Origin: a virus
Virus record (IMG/VR): IMGVR_UViG_3300010885_049979
Location: 1-33,305 of that record
DNA: 33,305 nt
Direction: 5' to 3' (one strand)
Positions 1 to 6,088 of this stretch are shown piece by piece (positions within the stretch are counted from its first letter, which is position 1; every line of letters starts with the position of its first letter). The notes beneath the pieces are model-generated. The model was given only the letters and a program-made list of their open reading frames with translations, did no database searches and was not told the origin of the DNA. The translations under genes and the position numbers were made by a program.

Positions 1-81
1 TCCCTAAGTATATTTTTATTGCTGTATGAAGCAAAGAGAAAAGTGTTCTGGACGGGGGTGCGAATCCCCCCAGGTCCACCA

Positions 82-152
82 TAAACATATTGAGTGAAGC
101 ACATCTTTTAAACCAAGCGGGTTTGAGTCCCGAGGCTTAATATGTTTTTGAT
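82..152 (+). other. Intervening segment of the permuted tmRNA precursor
   Basis: This spacer lies between the encoded CCA end and the 5' acceptor strand and should be cut out during maturation. AAACATATT (83-91) pairs perfectly with AATATGTTT (139-147), which extends the acceptor stem and closes the precursor into a loop. Inside is a second small hairpin (about 115-138) with GGG TTTGAGT CCC, which looks like a tRNA T-arm, preceded by CTTTTAA, which looks like a lysine anticodon loop. In permuted tmRNAs, processing is expected from RNase P at the 5' side and a 3' nuclease or RNase Z at CCA. Confidence 0.8.
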
Positions 153-236
153 GGGCCTGCATAGTTTCGACAGGGCAAAGAGTAACAGAGTGGACAGCAC
201 ATCAGCAACGATGTAAAAAGAAGAAAAACCGTAAAT

Positions 237-269
237 GCAAACGACTCTGCATATCGCCTAGCTGCTTAA
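237..269 (+). other. tmRNA proteolysis-tag reading frame (ANDSAYRLAA)
   Basis: Reading from the resume codon GCA gives A-N-D-S-A-Y-R-L-A-A followed by TAA. The E. coli tag is ANDENYALAA: same length, same AND start and same LAA end, the part recognised by ClpXP-type proteases. The preceding GTAAAT occupies the place of the resume-codon determinant. The 3' part of the frame (GCCTAGC, 256-262) can pair with GCCAGGC (270-276) with one mismatch, forming a P5-like hairpin that includes the stop codon, as in bacterial tmRNAs. Confidence 0.88.
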
Positions 270-355
270 GCCAGGCTGAGGTTTCGCCAACTGTCCTTAT
301 AATCAAATCAGTTGGCATGAGGGTGTTAGCCCCTCAATTTAACAAAGGAATAATA

Positions 356-889
356 ATGGTAAGAATACTAAACTTAGTTGTAAAATTAAGCCTAGTGGCG
401 ATAGCGATATTTGCTATTGCAAAAGTTACTGAGAATAAAATTAATTACTTGAAAACCAATCCGTTTAATAGCACGCCTATCACTATGGCAGAAAGAGACA
501 AACAGCTTGTCTGTCTGGCTAAGAACATTTATTTTGAAGCAGCTCAAGAGCCATTTGAAGGTAAAGTTGGTATAGCCCAGGTAACAATAAATCGCTCTGA
601 ATCTAAAAAATGGCCTCAAGACATTTGCAATGTTGTATATCAAAAGAACGTAATATACGGTAAAGTTATCTGTCAGTTCTCTTGGTACTGCGAGAACGGA
701 CCTACTGTTAGATCAAATGCAGCATATAAAGAATCCATGGAAGTAGCTAAAAAAGTATTACTGGAAAATTTTAGACTCGCATCGTTAAAGAATGCATATT
801 ACTATCATGCGGACTACGTGCAACCTAATTGGGGTAAGCCTAAAATTACTCAAATCGGACATCATATTTTTTACGGCGATAACATCTAA
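356..889 (+). CDS. Membrane-anchored cell-wall hydrolase, SleB family
   Basis: Predicted 177-residue peptidoglycan hydrolase of the SleB/CwlJ type (Hydrolase_2), probably the lysis enzyme. Residues about 5-25 form one hydrophobic helix (VVKLSLVAIAIFAIAKV) that could act as a signal anchor or signal-arrest-release segment. The catalytic domain starts with AKNIYFEAAQEP, with Glu61 in the YFEA motif expected to be catalytic. It continues with GKVGIAQVTINR, a CQFSWYC stretch and the C-terminal YYYHADYVQPNW and HIFYG motifs typical of the family. ATG 356 was chosen because AAGGA lies 9 nt upstream. An in-frame ATG at 317 lies inside the tmRNA hairpin and was rejected. It is followed 11 nt later by a small membrane protein, which could be its holin partner. 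Confidence 0.85.
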   Translation: MVRILNLVVKLSLVAIAIFAIAKVTENKINYLKTNPFNSTPITMAERDKQLVCLAKNIYFEAAQEPFEGKVGIAQVTINRSESKKWPQDICNVVYQKNVIYGKVICQFSWYCENGPTVRSNAAYKESMEVAKKVLLENFRLASLKNAYYYHADYVQPNWGKPKITQIGHHIFYGDNI

Positions 890-900
890 TAGGAAGTAAA

Positions 901-1209
901 ATGGAAAAGATAAATTTATTTAAAGAAAAAGCGGTAACTTTTTTCGAAGGGTTTACCAAGGCCACAGCAGATACTATTGCGTGGTTTAGTATTATCATTA
1001 TCATGGCTGCTACTATTCCTAGTTTTATTGCTGCTATGTCTGGTCATACCGACAAGATGCCTCCGTTAGATATTACCTTACTAATGTGGGCAGGGCTGTT
1101 GCTTTATTTTATTCGATCAGCTATAATTAAAGATATGCTGATGGTAGTTACTATCGGTCTTGGCTTTGCTGCACAAGCTATCTGTTTGGGTTTAATATTT
1201 TTCGTATGA
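901..1209 (+). CDS. Small membrane protein with three predicted helices (holin candidate)
   Basis: A 102-residue protein, mostly hydrophobic. Three likely membrane segments lie at about residues 25-46 (IAWFSIIIIMAATIPSFIAA), 55-75 (DITLLMWAGLLLYFIRSAII) and 78-101 (MLMVVTIGLGFAAQAICLGL), with a charged amphipathic N-terminus. AGGAAG just upstream of ATG 901 serves as ribosome binding site. It follows the SleB-type hydrolase directly, which fits a holin or lysis accessory role. Family membership is not recognised, so the holin idea rests on size, topology and position. The stop overlaps the start of the next gene (ATGA). Confidence 0.7.
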   Translation: MEKINLFKEKAVTFFEGFTKATADTIAWFSIIIIMAATIPSFIAAMSGHTDKMPPLDITLLMWAGLLLYFIRSAIIKDMLMVVTIGLGFAAQAICLGLIFFV

Positions 1210-1469
1210 TAGAAACAAATGATACACTTACTGACTCGTTAATTATTACCAAGAGATTTCGATCTCCTAACGAGTTTTGCATATACATCGATGAAATGAA
1301 AGTTAAATACAATATAAGCTATATGGATGCTGTAATTAATTACTGCAATGAAAAAGATATTGATATTGATAGTATTGGTCCTCTAATTAATCAAAAGCTC
1401 CGTGAAAAGATTCAGATAGAAGCTGAACAAGAAAATTTAATTAAACCCCGAGGGCACCTTCCTGTATGA
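1206..1469 (+). CDS. 33: Late-promoter transcription coactivator, T4 gp33-like
   Basis: An 87-residue protein. In T4, gp33 bridges host RNA polymerase and the gp45 sliding clamp and activates late transcription with sigma-like gp55. The pattern fits short gp33 proteins of T4-like cyanophages: an acidic helical core (YMDAVINYCNEKDIDIDSIGPLI), then NQKLREKIQIEAEQENLIKP, and a C-terminal hydrophobic tail ending LPV, comparable to the clamp-binding tail. Gene order strongly supports it, since T4 also has 33-59-32. TATAAATA late promoters elsewhere in this window show that such a factor is needed. It starts inside the stop of the previous gene (ATGA) and overlaps the next start in the same way. 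Confidence 0.75.
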   Translation: MIETNDTLTDSLIITKRFRSPNEFCIYIDEMKVKYNISYMDAVINYCNEKDIDIDSIGPLINQKLREKIQIEAEQENLIKPRGHLPV

Positions 1470-2083
1470 TTGCTATGACGCCGTTTGATGTTTACCGCCA
1501 CTATCTAGCCTTGAGGTTGCATTTTACAACCGATAAGTACGATGTGATTAAACAGCAGGGTAGAGTACGGGCCACTAAAGAGTCGTTTCTTAAACGAAGA
1601 GATCTCGTATCTATAACAAGAGTGGCAGAGAGTTATTCGGATAAAGATGTTGTTGAATTTCTAGTTGCTAATTTTATTTCTGGAGACCGCTGGGGCGGGG
1701 TTTTTAATACAGATGCTAAGGAAAGATATCTTGATTGGAAGAAGCGCATTGAATCTATGTCTTATAATTTCGAAAAAGAAATTAAGCATATCAATAATCT
1801 AGCAGAAGATAATAATCGAGAATTTAAAGATCTTTTCTCTGTACAAGAAGGTCAGCATCCCCCTATCGTTAAGATGTATATGAAGGGTGTTGTATCTATT
1901 GAAACTCTTGTTATCCTAAATAAATTAAATAGTTTTGCAAGTAAATTAGATCTGGAATTAAAAGATGATTTGGTCTGGCCTGATATATCCAGAATTGTAA
2001 AAAAGTATTCACCATTCCTTAGTGTAAATAAAGAAAAATATAATGCCATTCTCAAGAGATCCATTGGATATATCACAGAATAA
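1466..2083 (+). CDS. 59: DNA helicase loader, T4 gp59-like
   Basis: A 205-residue protein, close to T4 gp59 (217 residues), which binds forks and loads the gp41 replicative helicase onto gp32-coated DNA. The N-terminus (MTPFDVYRHYLALRLHFT) and the KDVVEFLVANFI segment match the gp59 family. The C-terminal half (IVKMYMKGVVSIETLVILNK) is also characteristic. The gene lies between gp33 and gp32 as in T4. Two in-frame starts are possible: ATG 1466, which overlaps the preceding stop as ATGA, and ATG 1475, which matches the usual MTPF start. Neither has a strong ribosome binding site, so translation is probably coupled to gp33. Confidence 0.88.
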   Translation: MIAMTPFDVYRHYLALRLHFTTDKYDVIKQQGRVRATKESFLKRRDLVSITRVAESYSDKDVVEFLVANFISGDRWGGVFNTDAKERYLDWKKRIESMSYNFEKEIKHINNLAEDNNREFKDLFSVQEGQHPPIVKMYMKGVVSIETLVILNKLNSFASKLDLELKDDLVWPDISRIVKKYSPFLSVNKEKYNAILKRSIGYITE

Positions 2084-2258
2084 AATTATGGAATTAGAAA
2101 GAAGCATTTTCTTATTGCAAGAGAACGTTACTGAGTTGTCTCGTCACATCAAAGAAACTCAGCAGTACCTAGTTAAGCTTGCACACCATCAGTCGGATAT
2201 TGCAAAAAGGCTGTCTACATGGCCCTTCCTTGCAGTAGACACCTCAGGAGAAAAGTAA
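2043..2258 (+). CDS. Small helical protein between gp59 and gp32, unknown function
   Basis: A 71-residue protein with a predicted coiled coil (residues about 16-56, ELERSIFLLQENVTELSRHI) and a hydrophobic C-terminal segment (TWPFLAVD). From ATG 2043 it overlaps gp59 by 41 nt; ATG 2088, five codons downstream of the gp59 stop region, is an alternative giving a 56-residue protein. Small proteins of this kind occur near replication genes of T4-like cyanophages, but no function is known to me. The AGGAG near its end serves as ribosome binding site for the next gene, and the stop overlaps that start as TAATG. Confidence 0.7.
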   Translation: MPFSRDPLDISQNKIMELERSIFLLQENVTELSRHIKETQQYLVKLAHHQSDIAKRLSTWPFLAVDTSGEK

Positions 2259-2371
2259 TGTTAGAAACTATATTTTGGATTCTAGTTGGTGCTTTTATAG
2301 GTTGGCACATCCCTCAGCCCCAATGGGCCGTCAATCTTCAAATTAAATTATTGGGGCTATTTACCAAATAA
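2258..2371 (+). CDS. Small 37-residue membrane protein
   Basis: ATG 2258 overlaps the stop of the preceding gene (TAATG) and has a perfect AGGAG at 2246-2250. The 37-residue product begins METIFWILVGAFIGWHIPQP after an MLE start, with one hydrophobic helix (residues about 4-17), then a Pro/Trp-containing turn (PQPQW) and a hydrophobic tail. Very short proteins with this WILVG.FIGW pattern are common in T4-like marine phages in my recollection. The function is unknown. The strong ribosome binding site and exact junction make it a real gene despite its size. Confidence 0.7.
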   Translation: MLETIFWILVGAFIGWHIPQPQWAVNLQIKLLGLFTK

Positions 2372-2380
2372 CATGGACAT

Positions 2381-2584
2381 ATGACGTACGAGAAGAACAG
2401 GGACTGGCGGGAAAAGAAAATTCGTAAAGTACTAAAAGGTACCGATACAGTTGCAAAGCACCGCAAAAGCATATATAATATGTTATCTGAGGAAGAAGAC
2501 GATTCGGAATTAGATGACCTAGGAAGTGAAGTTGATATGGATTTAGATGATGATTATGATGATACCTATATTAAACGACGCTAA
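2381..2584 (+). CDS. Small charged protein, unknown function
   Basis: A 67-residue soluble protein with a basic N-terminal half (KNRDWREKKIRKVLKG, HRKS) and a very acidic C-terminal half (residues about 38-61, EEEDDSELDDLGSEVDMDLD) ending in KRR. Such split-charge proteins can bind nucleic acid or a basic partner, but nothing specific is recognisable. It lies directly upstream of gp32 in the same direction with a 35-nt gap. No clear ribosome binding site is seen before ATG 2381, so the start is moderately certain. Confidence 0.65.
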   Translation: MTYEKNRDWREKKIRKVLKGTDTVAKHRKSIYNMLSEEEDDSELDDLGSEVDMDLDDDYDDTYIKRR

Positions 2585-2619
2585 TACATCGCAATACAAC
2601 GTATACAAAGGAAAAAAAT

Positions 2620-3513
2620 ATGGCAATGGACTTTAATGCTCTAAAAACGAGCCGTGGTACTTTTGATGGTCTACTCAAAGAGGTTGAGAAGATCGCAGCA
2701 CCGCAGACACAAGAAAATAACTCTAAAGACGACCGCTTCTGGCAACCAGAAGTAGACAAAGCCGGTAACGGTTATGCGGTCATTCGATTCTTGACGCCAC
2801 CTAAAGGCGAAGAGCTACCCTGGGTACGTATTTGGAATCATGGATTTCAAGGACCGTCTGGTAAGTGGTATATCGAAAACTCTCTAACTACTCTTAATAA
2901 AGCTGATCCTGTTTCCGAACTTAATACTGAGTTGTGGAATTCTGGCATCGAAGCTAACAAGGATATTGTACGTAAGCAAAAACGTCGTCTAACGTATATT
3001 GCTAATATCTACGTTGTTAAGGATCCTGCACATCCTGAGAACGAAGGTAAGGTATTCTTGTATAAGTTTGGTAAGAAAATCTTTGATAAAATTAAAGATG
3101 TAATGCAACCTCAATTTGAAGACGAGGATCCTGTTAATCCTTTTGACTTCTGGAAAGGTGCAAATCTTAAGTTAAAGATTCGTAATGTTGAAGGCTATCG
3201 TAACTACGATAAGTCTGAATTTGAAAAAGCAAGCCCATTATCAGAAGATGATAGTGAGCTTGAAAAGATTTGGAGTAAGCAATATTCATTGACTGAGTTT
3301 CTTGATCCTAAAAACTTTAAGTCGTATGGTGATCTTAAAGCTAAGCTCCAAATGGTTCTTTCAGCAACTGGTACACAAACTGCTCGAGCAGATGAAATCA
3401 GCTTACCTGAAGAACGTGCAAAACCTCAGCCTGCAAAATCTACCCCCAAGGTAAGCTTTGATGATGAGGATGAATCTCTATCTTACTTTGCAAAGCTAGC
3501 CAATAGCGACTAA
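2620..3513 (+). CDS. 32: Single-stranded DNA-binding protein, T4 gp32-like
   Basis: A 297-residue protein, similar in size to T4 gp32 (301), which coats ssDNA in replication, recombination and repair. Domains are in the usual order. The short basic N-terminal cooperativity region (NALKTSRGTFDGLLKE) comes first. The OB-fold core follows at about residues 38-250, with clear matches such as NHGF, KWYIE, VVKDPAHPENEGKVFLYKFGKKI and FWKGANLKLKI. The acidic C-terminal tail (FDDEDESLSYFA) contacts partner proteins. T4 gp32 binds zinc through one His and three Cys. Here His74 is kept but the region 82-102 has no Cys, and the whole protein has none. AAAGGA precedes ATG 2620 at good spacing. Confidence 0.95.
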   Translation: MAMDFNALKTSRGTFDGLLKEVEKIAAPQTQENNSKDDRFWQPEVDKAGNGYAVIRFLTPPKGEELPWVRIWNHGFQGPSGKWYIENSLTTLNKADPVSELNTELWNSGIEANKDIVRKQKRRLTYIANIYVVKDPAHPENEGKVFLYKFGKKIFDKIKDVMQPQFEDEDPVNPFDFWKGANLKLKIRNVEGYRNYDKSEFEKASPLSEDDSELEKIWSKQYSLTEFLDPKNFKSYGDLKAKLQMVLSATGTQTARADEISLPEERAKPQPAKSTPKVSFDDEDESLSYFAKLANSD

Positions 3514-3521
3514 GGAAACAC

Positions 3522-3713
3522 ATGAAAAAACTTATCAGCGTACTATTACTTAGTATGTTTACTTTTTCAGCAATGAGCGCAATTCCTGTATCAGGTACTC
3601 ATGCTAAGAAGATTATGAAGCCATGTAAAGCAGGTCAAACCGCTGTGGATGGTTGCAGGGTTACCAAAAAGGTAAAGAAAAAACCTGTTAAGAAGACTTC
3701 AACTAAGAAGTAA
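3522..3713 (+). CDS. Small basic secreted or periplasmic protein
   Basis: A 63-residue protein with a clear signal peptide: KK, hydrophobic LISVLLLSMFTFSAMSA, likely cleavage after MSA (about residue 19). The mature part is about 44 residues, carries two Cys (KPCKAGQTAVDGCRV) that could form a disulfide, and ends in a lysine-rich tail (KKVKKKPVKKTSTKK). AAGGA is present before ATG 3522. It lies just after gp32 and before a terminator. The function is unknown. Similar short Lys-rich secreted proteins are common in marine bacteria and their phages, so a host-derived envelope role is possible. Confidence 0.75.
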   Translation: MKKLISVLLLSMFTFSAMSAIPVSGTHAKKIMKPCKAGQTAVDGCRVTKKVKKKPVKKTSTKK

Positions 3714-3738
3714 AAAAGGGGCTCCTAGGAGCCCTTTT
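3714..3738. terminator. Bidirectional intrinsic terminator between convergent genes
   Basis: GGGCTC (3719-3724) pairs with GAGCCC (3729-3734) around a CTAG loop. The stem is extended by a G-U pair (3718/3735) and A-T pairs (3715-3717/3736-3738). An A-run on the left and TTTTCTTTT on the right let it work on both strands. It separates the rightward gp32 group from the leftward tail block that ends at 3742. Confidence 0.85.
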
Positions 3739-3741
3739 CTT

Positions 3742-6087
3742 TTAGTATACCGCTGTCCTGTTCATATACCTATCTAGAGAAGACCCTGAGTCAGCTCTAG
3801 GTGCTGCTCTCATTGGTACATACTTAGTTGTATCGCTATTAGATACACTATTAGATATAATAGGTGCTGCAGGTGCTGGTGCCTTAACAGCATCTCTCTC
3901 CATGTCTTTATTTTCAGTAGACAGCTTGTTAAGTTGGGTACCCGCATTTGGGCTTACACTAATGCTACTACCCATCGGATCAACATTTGATAAAGCTGGT
4001 ATTCCTGCGGTTTCTTTTTTACTTTGGCTAGTAAGAGAGTCAAAAGCTCCCTTAGCTATCCCTACTGCAGGTGATGCTTTACTAAGTACTCCTGATAGCT
4101 TACTACCAACACTTTCCCCACCCTTATCACTGCTAAAAAAGTTAGATATTGAATTACCAATACTTTTAGCTTTATCTCCTACATAACTACCGGCAGCACT
4201 AGCTACATTACTGACTGCACCAGCAGCATTGGATGCAGCATTACCTACCATACCGGCAGCATTTGAGGCTACTCCTCCAACCGTACTAGCAGCATTACTT
4301 ATTGCTTCACCAGCTTTATGAATACCTTGTGATGCAGTCTTTTCATCTAAGAGACCAAATGTAGCTCCAGAAGCAATACCACCTAGCGTGGAAGATACTT
4401 TTTGACCAGTAGTAGCGTCTTGTCCTTCTTTTAAATCAAAATTTTGATTTGTATTTTGATATCCTTCAAAACCACTGTATGCGGCCCCGGCTATAGCAGC
4501 CGCTGGTCCAAGAAACTTAGCGGCTTTGCCCAGACCTCCGAGAATTTTACTACCAATACCTTTACCTGCTTTACCTGCTGTACCTCCTCCACGACCATAA
4601 CTTAACAGATCTCCAGCTGTACTGGCAACATCTAGTAACCCGGGTCCTTTTTCTTCTGTAGGCGTAGCTGGTGAAACAGACGCCACAGGGGTTGCTAGAG
4701 CTGCTGGGGCAGGCTCTTTATGCTGACCAGGACCTGCAATTGGAGATTCTGTTTTACTAACTAATCCCCCAGCCACAGGGCTAGCTGTACTTTGACCAGC
4801 TGCTTTGTCTACTTTAGATCCTGGTGATACTGGTACCTTGGATTTAGATTCTATCTTAGTTTCTTTAGATCCCAGCGTTTTAGATTTAGATTCTACTTTA
4901 GATCCTGGTGATACTGGTACCTTGGATTTAGATTCTATCTTAGCTTCTTTAGATCCCAGCGTTTTAGATTTAGATTCTATCTTAGCTTCTTTAGATCCCA
5001 GCGTTTTAGATTCTATCTTAGCTTCTTTAGATCCTGGTGATACTGGTACCTTGGATTTAGATTCTATCTTAGCTTCTTTAGATCCTGGTGATACTGGTAC
5101 CTTGGATTTAGATTCTATCTTATCATTAAGATCATCTTCTTTCTTAGGCTCTAATGCAGTTTTTATAGCTTTAAGTTCTGCTAATTGTTCTTTTAATAAT
5201 GTTAATTGTTCTTTTGAATTTTCTAAATCAGTTTTAGCAGTATTAGTAGTTACTTCAGCGTTCTTAAATTCTTTATCTGCTTTAGGGTTAATACCCGTTA
5301 TCACTGCTTCTTTAGTAACAGGTTTTCTAGCTTTATCATCAGGAATCATTCCTGCATCCTTATGGATTTCTGTAAGCCCTTTCTCGGCTTTTTCTAATTC
5401 TTTTAAATCTTTTTTAAGTGGTTGAAATCCAGAATCTTTTTGTGCAGCAATCTTTTGCTCTAATACTTTTATTTCTTCTTCTTTTTTAATTATTTTTTCA
5501 AATAATTCACCGCCAACTTCTTTAGAACTCTTACCTTCTTTTTGAAATTGATTTCCTGTAGCAGATCTAGAATATGCTTCAACAAATTTAGTCTTAGCAT
5601 CTTCTTTTTTATCTACAGGTCCTGAGAAGAAAGCTTTAGTATTACTGAATCCTTCTTTAAGGCCTTGGCCGAAGTCTTTTAAGTTACCGAAACGAGGGCG
5701 TTCATTTTCTTTTTCTTGTTCTTTTAAATACGCTTCGCTTAATCGTTTAGGAGTAATAATACTCTTTGAATCTACTGCAGGCTTAGAGCCTTTAATTTTT
5801 GTATCTTTGTTTTTAGATTCATACTTACTATTTTGTTTTTCAGGATTAGCAATTAACTTTAACCCTGTAACAGCCTCGCGGACAGATACGACACTATTCT
5901 TAACTTCTTTAAGAGCTTTAATTATTTCATCAAGTTGTTTTTCACCCTTAATGCTTTCCTTATCAATATCTCTCTCAGCCTTTAATTGAAAAAGCTGCGT
6001 ACCGAGCTGAAGTTGATTCTGCTCATGTATTTTTTCTATCAGCCTAGTGAAAGTTTCACTACTCTTTGCTTGTATGTTATCTGCCAT
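3742..6087 (-). CDS. Large repeat-containing tail protein, tape-measure candidate
   Basis: A 781-residue protein encoded last in the leftward tail block. The N-terminal half is highly charged and helical (coiled-coil-like, residues about 1-320). Residues about 321-426 are tandem repeats built from KSKVPVSPGSK and EAKIES. Then come a Pro/Ala linker, a Gly/Ala-rich hydrophobic region (about 490-540, KFLGPAAAIAGAAYSGF) and an alanine-rich repeat segment (SNAASTVGGVASNAAG), ending SLDRYMNRTAVY. Long helical proteins with a Gly/Ala hydrophobic patch downstream of tail chaperone genes are usually tail-length tape measures (T4 gp29 has this job). Identity is inferred from length, composition and position; a different virion structural protein is possible. 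Confidence 0.6.
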   Translation of the reverse strand: MADNIQAKSSETFTRLIEKIHEQNQLQLGTQLFQLKAERDIDKESIKGEKQLDEIIKALKEVKNSVVSVREAVTGLKLIANPEKQNSKYESKNKDTKIKGSKPAVDSKSIITPKRLSEAYLKEQEKENERPRFGNLKDFGQGLKEGFSNTKAFFSGPVDKKEDAKTKFVEAYSRSATGNQFQKEGKSSKEVGGELFEKIIKKEEEIKVLEQKIAAQKDSGFQPLKKDLKELEKAEKGLTEIHKDAGMIPDDKARKPVTKEAVITGINPKADKEFKNAEVTTNTAKTDLENSKEQLTLLKEQLAELKAIKTALEPKKEDDLNDKIESKSKVPVSPGSKEAKIESKSKVPVSPGSKEAKIESKTLGSKEAKIESKSKTLGSKEAKIESKSKVPVSPGSKVESKSKTLGSKETKIESKSKVPVSPGSKVDKAAGQSTASPVAGGLVSKTESPIAGPGQHKEPAPAALATPVASVSPATPTEEKGPGLLDVASTAGDLLSYGRGGGTAGKAGKGIGSKILGGLGKAAKFLGPAAAIAGAAYSGFEGYQNTNQNFDLKEGQDATTGQKVSSTLGGIASGATFGLLDEKTASQGIHKAGEAISNAASTVGGVASNAAGMVGNAASNAAGAVSNVASAAGSYVGDKAKSIGNSISNFFSSDKGGESVGSKLSGVLSKASPAVGIAKGAFDSLTSQSKKETAGIPALSNVDPMGSSISVSPNAGTQLNKLSTENKDMERDAVKAPAPAAPIISNSVSNSDTTKYVPMRAAPRADSGSSLDRYMNRTAVY
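4811..5125 (-). repeat. Tandem repeats inside the tape-measure candidate gene
   Basis: About 315 bp made of two alternating in-frame units, one coding KSKVPVSPGSKEAKIES and a shorter one coding KTLGSKEAKIES. Copies are nearly identical at DNA level, with TTTAGATCCTGG and GATTTAGATTCTATC recurring on the + strand. Such identical in-frame copies can expand or contract by slippage or recombination. Confidence 0.9.
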
Positions 6088-6088
6088 T

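Larger units (their letters stand above)
1..335 (+). ncRNA. ssrA: Circularly permuted (two-piece) tmRNA
   Basis: tmRNA rescues stalled ribosomes and tags the unfinished protein for proteolysis. Here the 3' end of the molecule comes first: T-stem GGGGG (54-58), loop TGCGAAT (59-65), CCCCC (66-70), acceptor strand CAGGTCC (71-77), discriminator A and encoded CCA (79-81). The 5' end follows at 153-159 (GGGCCTG) with the tmRNA signature TTTCGAC (165-171). GGGCCTG pairs with CAGGTCC over all seven positions (one G-U). A further helix joins TGCTGT (20-25) to ACAGCA (194-199), as expected for P2. The reading frame for the tag lies at 237-269, and hairpins follow at 287-315 and 319-335. This order (acceptor piece, spacer, coding piece) is that of the permuted genes of alphaproteobacteria, some betaproteobacteria and cyanobacteria. 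The 5' end of the acceptor piece may lie just outside the window and the 3' end of the coding piece is approximate. No start of transcription is visible. Confidence 0.92.

Noticed and set aside
46-81. End of an ordinary tRNA gene (T-arm plus CCA)
   Set aside because: No matching 5' half, D-arm or anticodon arm lies upstream, and the acceptor strand pairs with GGGCCTG at 153-159 of the tmRNA instead.
317-355. Longer start for the SleB hydrolase (ATG 317)
   Set aside because: This part lies in the tmRNA 3' hairpin and would add MRVLAPQFNKGII before the membrane helix; ATG 356 has a good ribosome binding site.
4811-5125. CRISPR array
   Set aside because: Repeats are in-frame coding units without unique spacers of constant length; no cas genes are nearby. 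The same holds for the RCC1 repeats.
4805-5425. Long + strand reading frame with LDPGDTGTLDLDS repeats
   Set aside because: It is the antisense of the repeats in the minus-strand tape-measure candidate and has no ribosome binding site.
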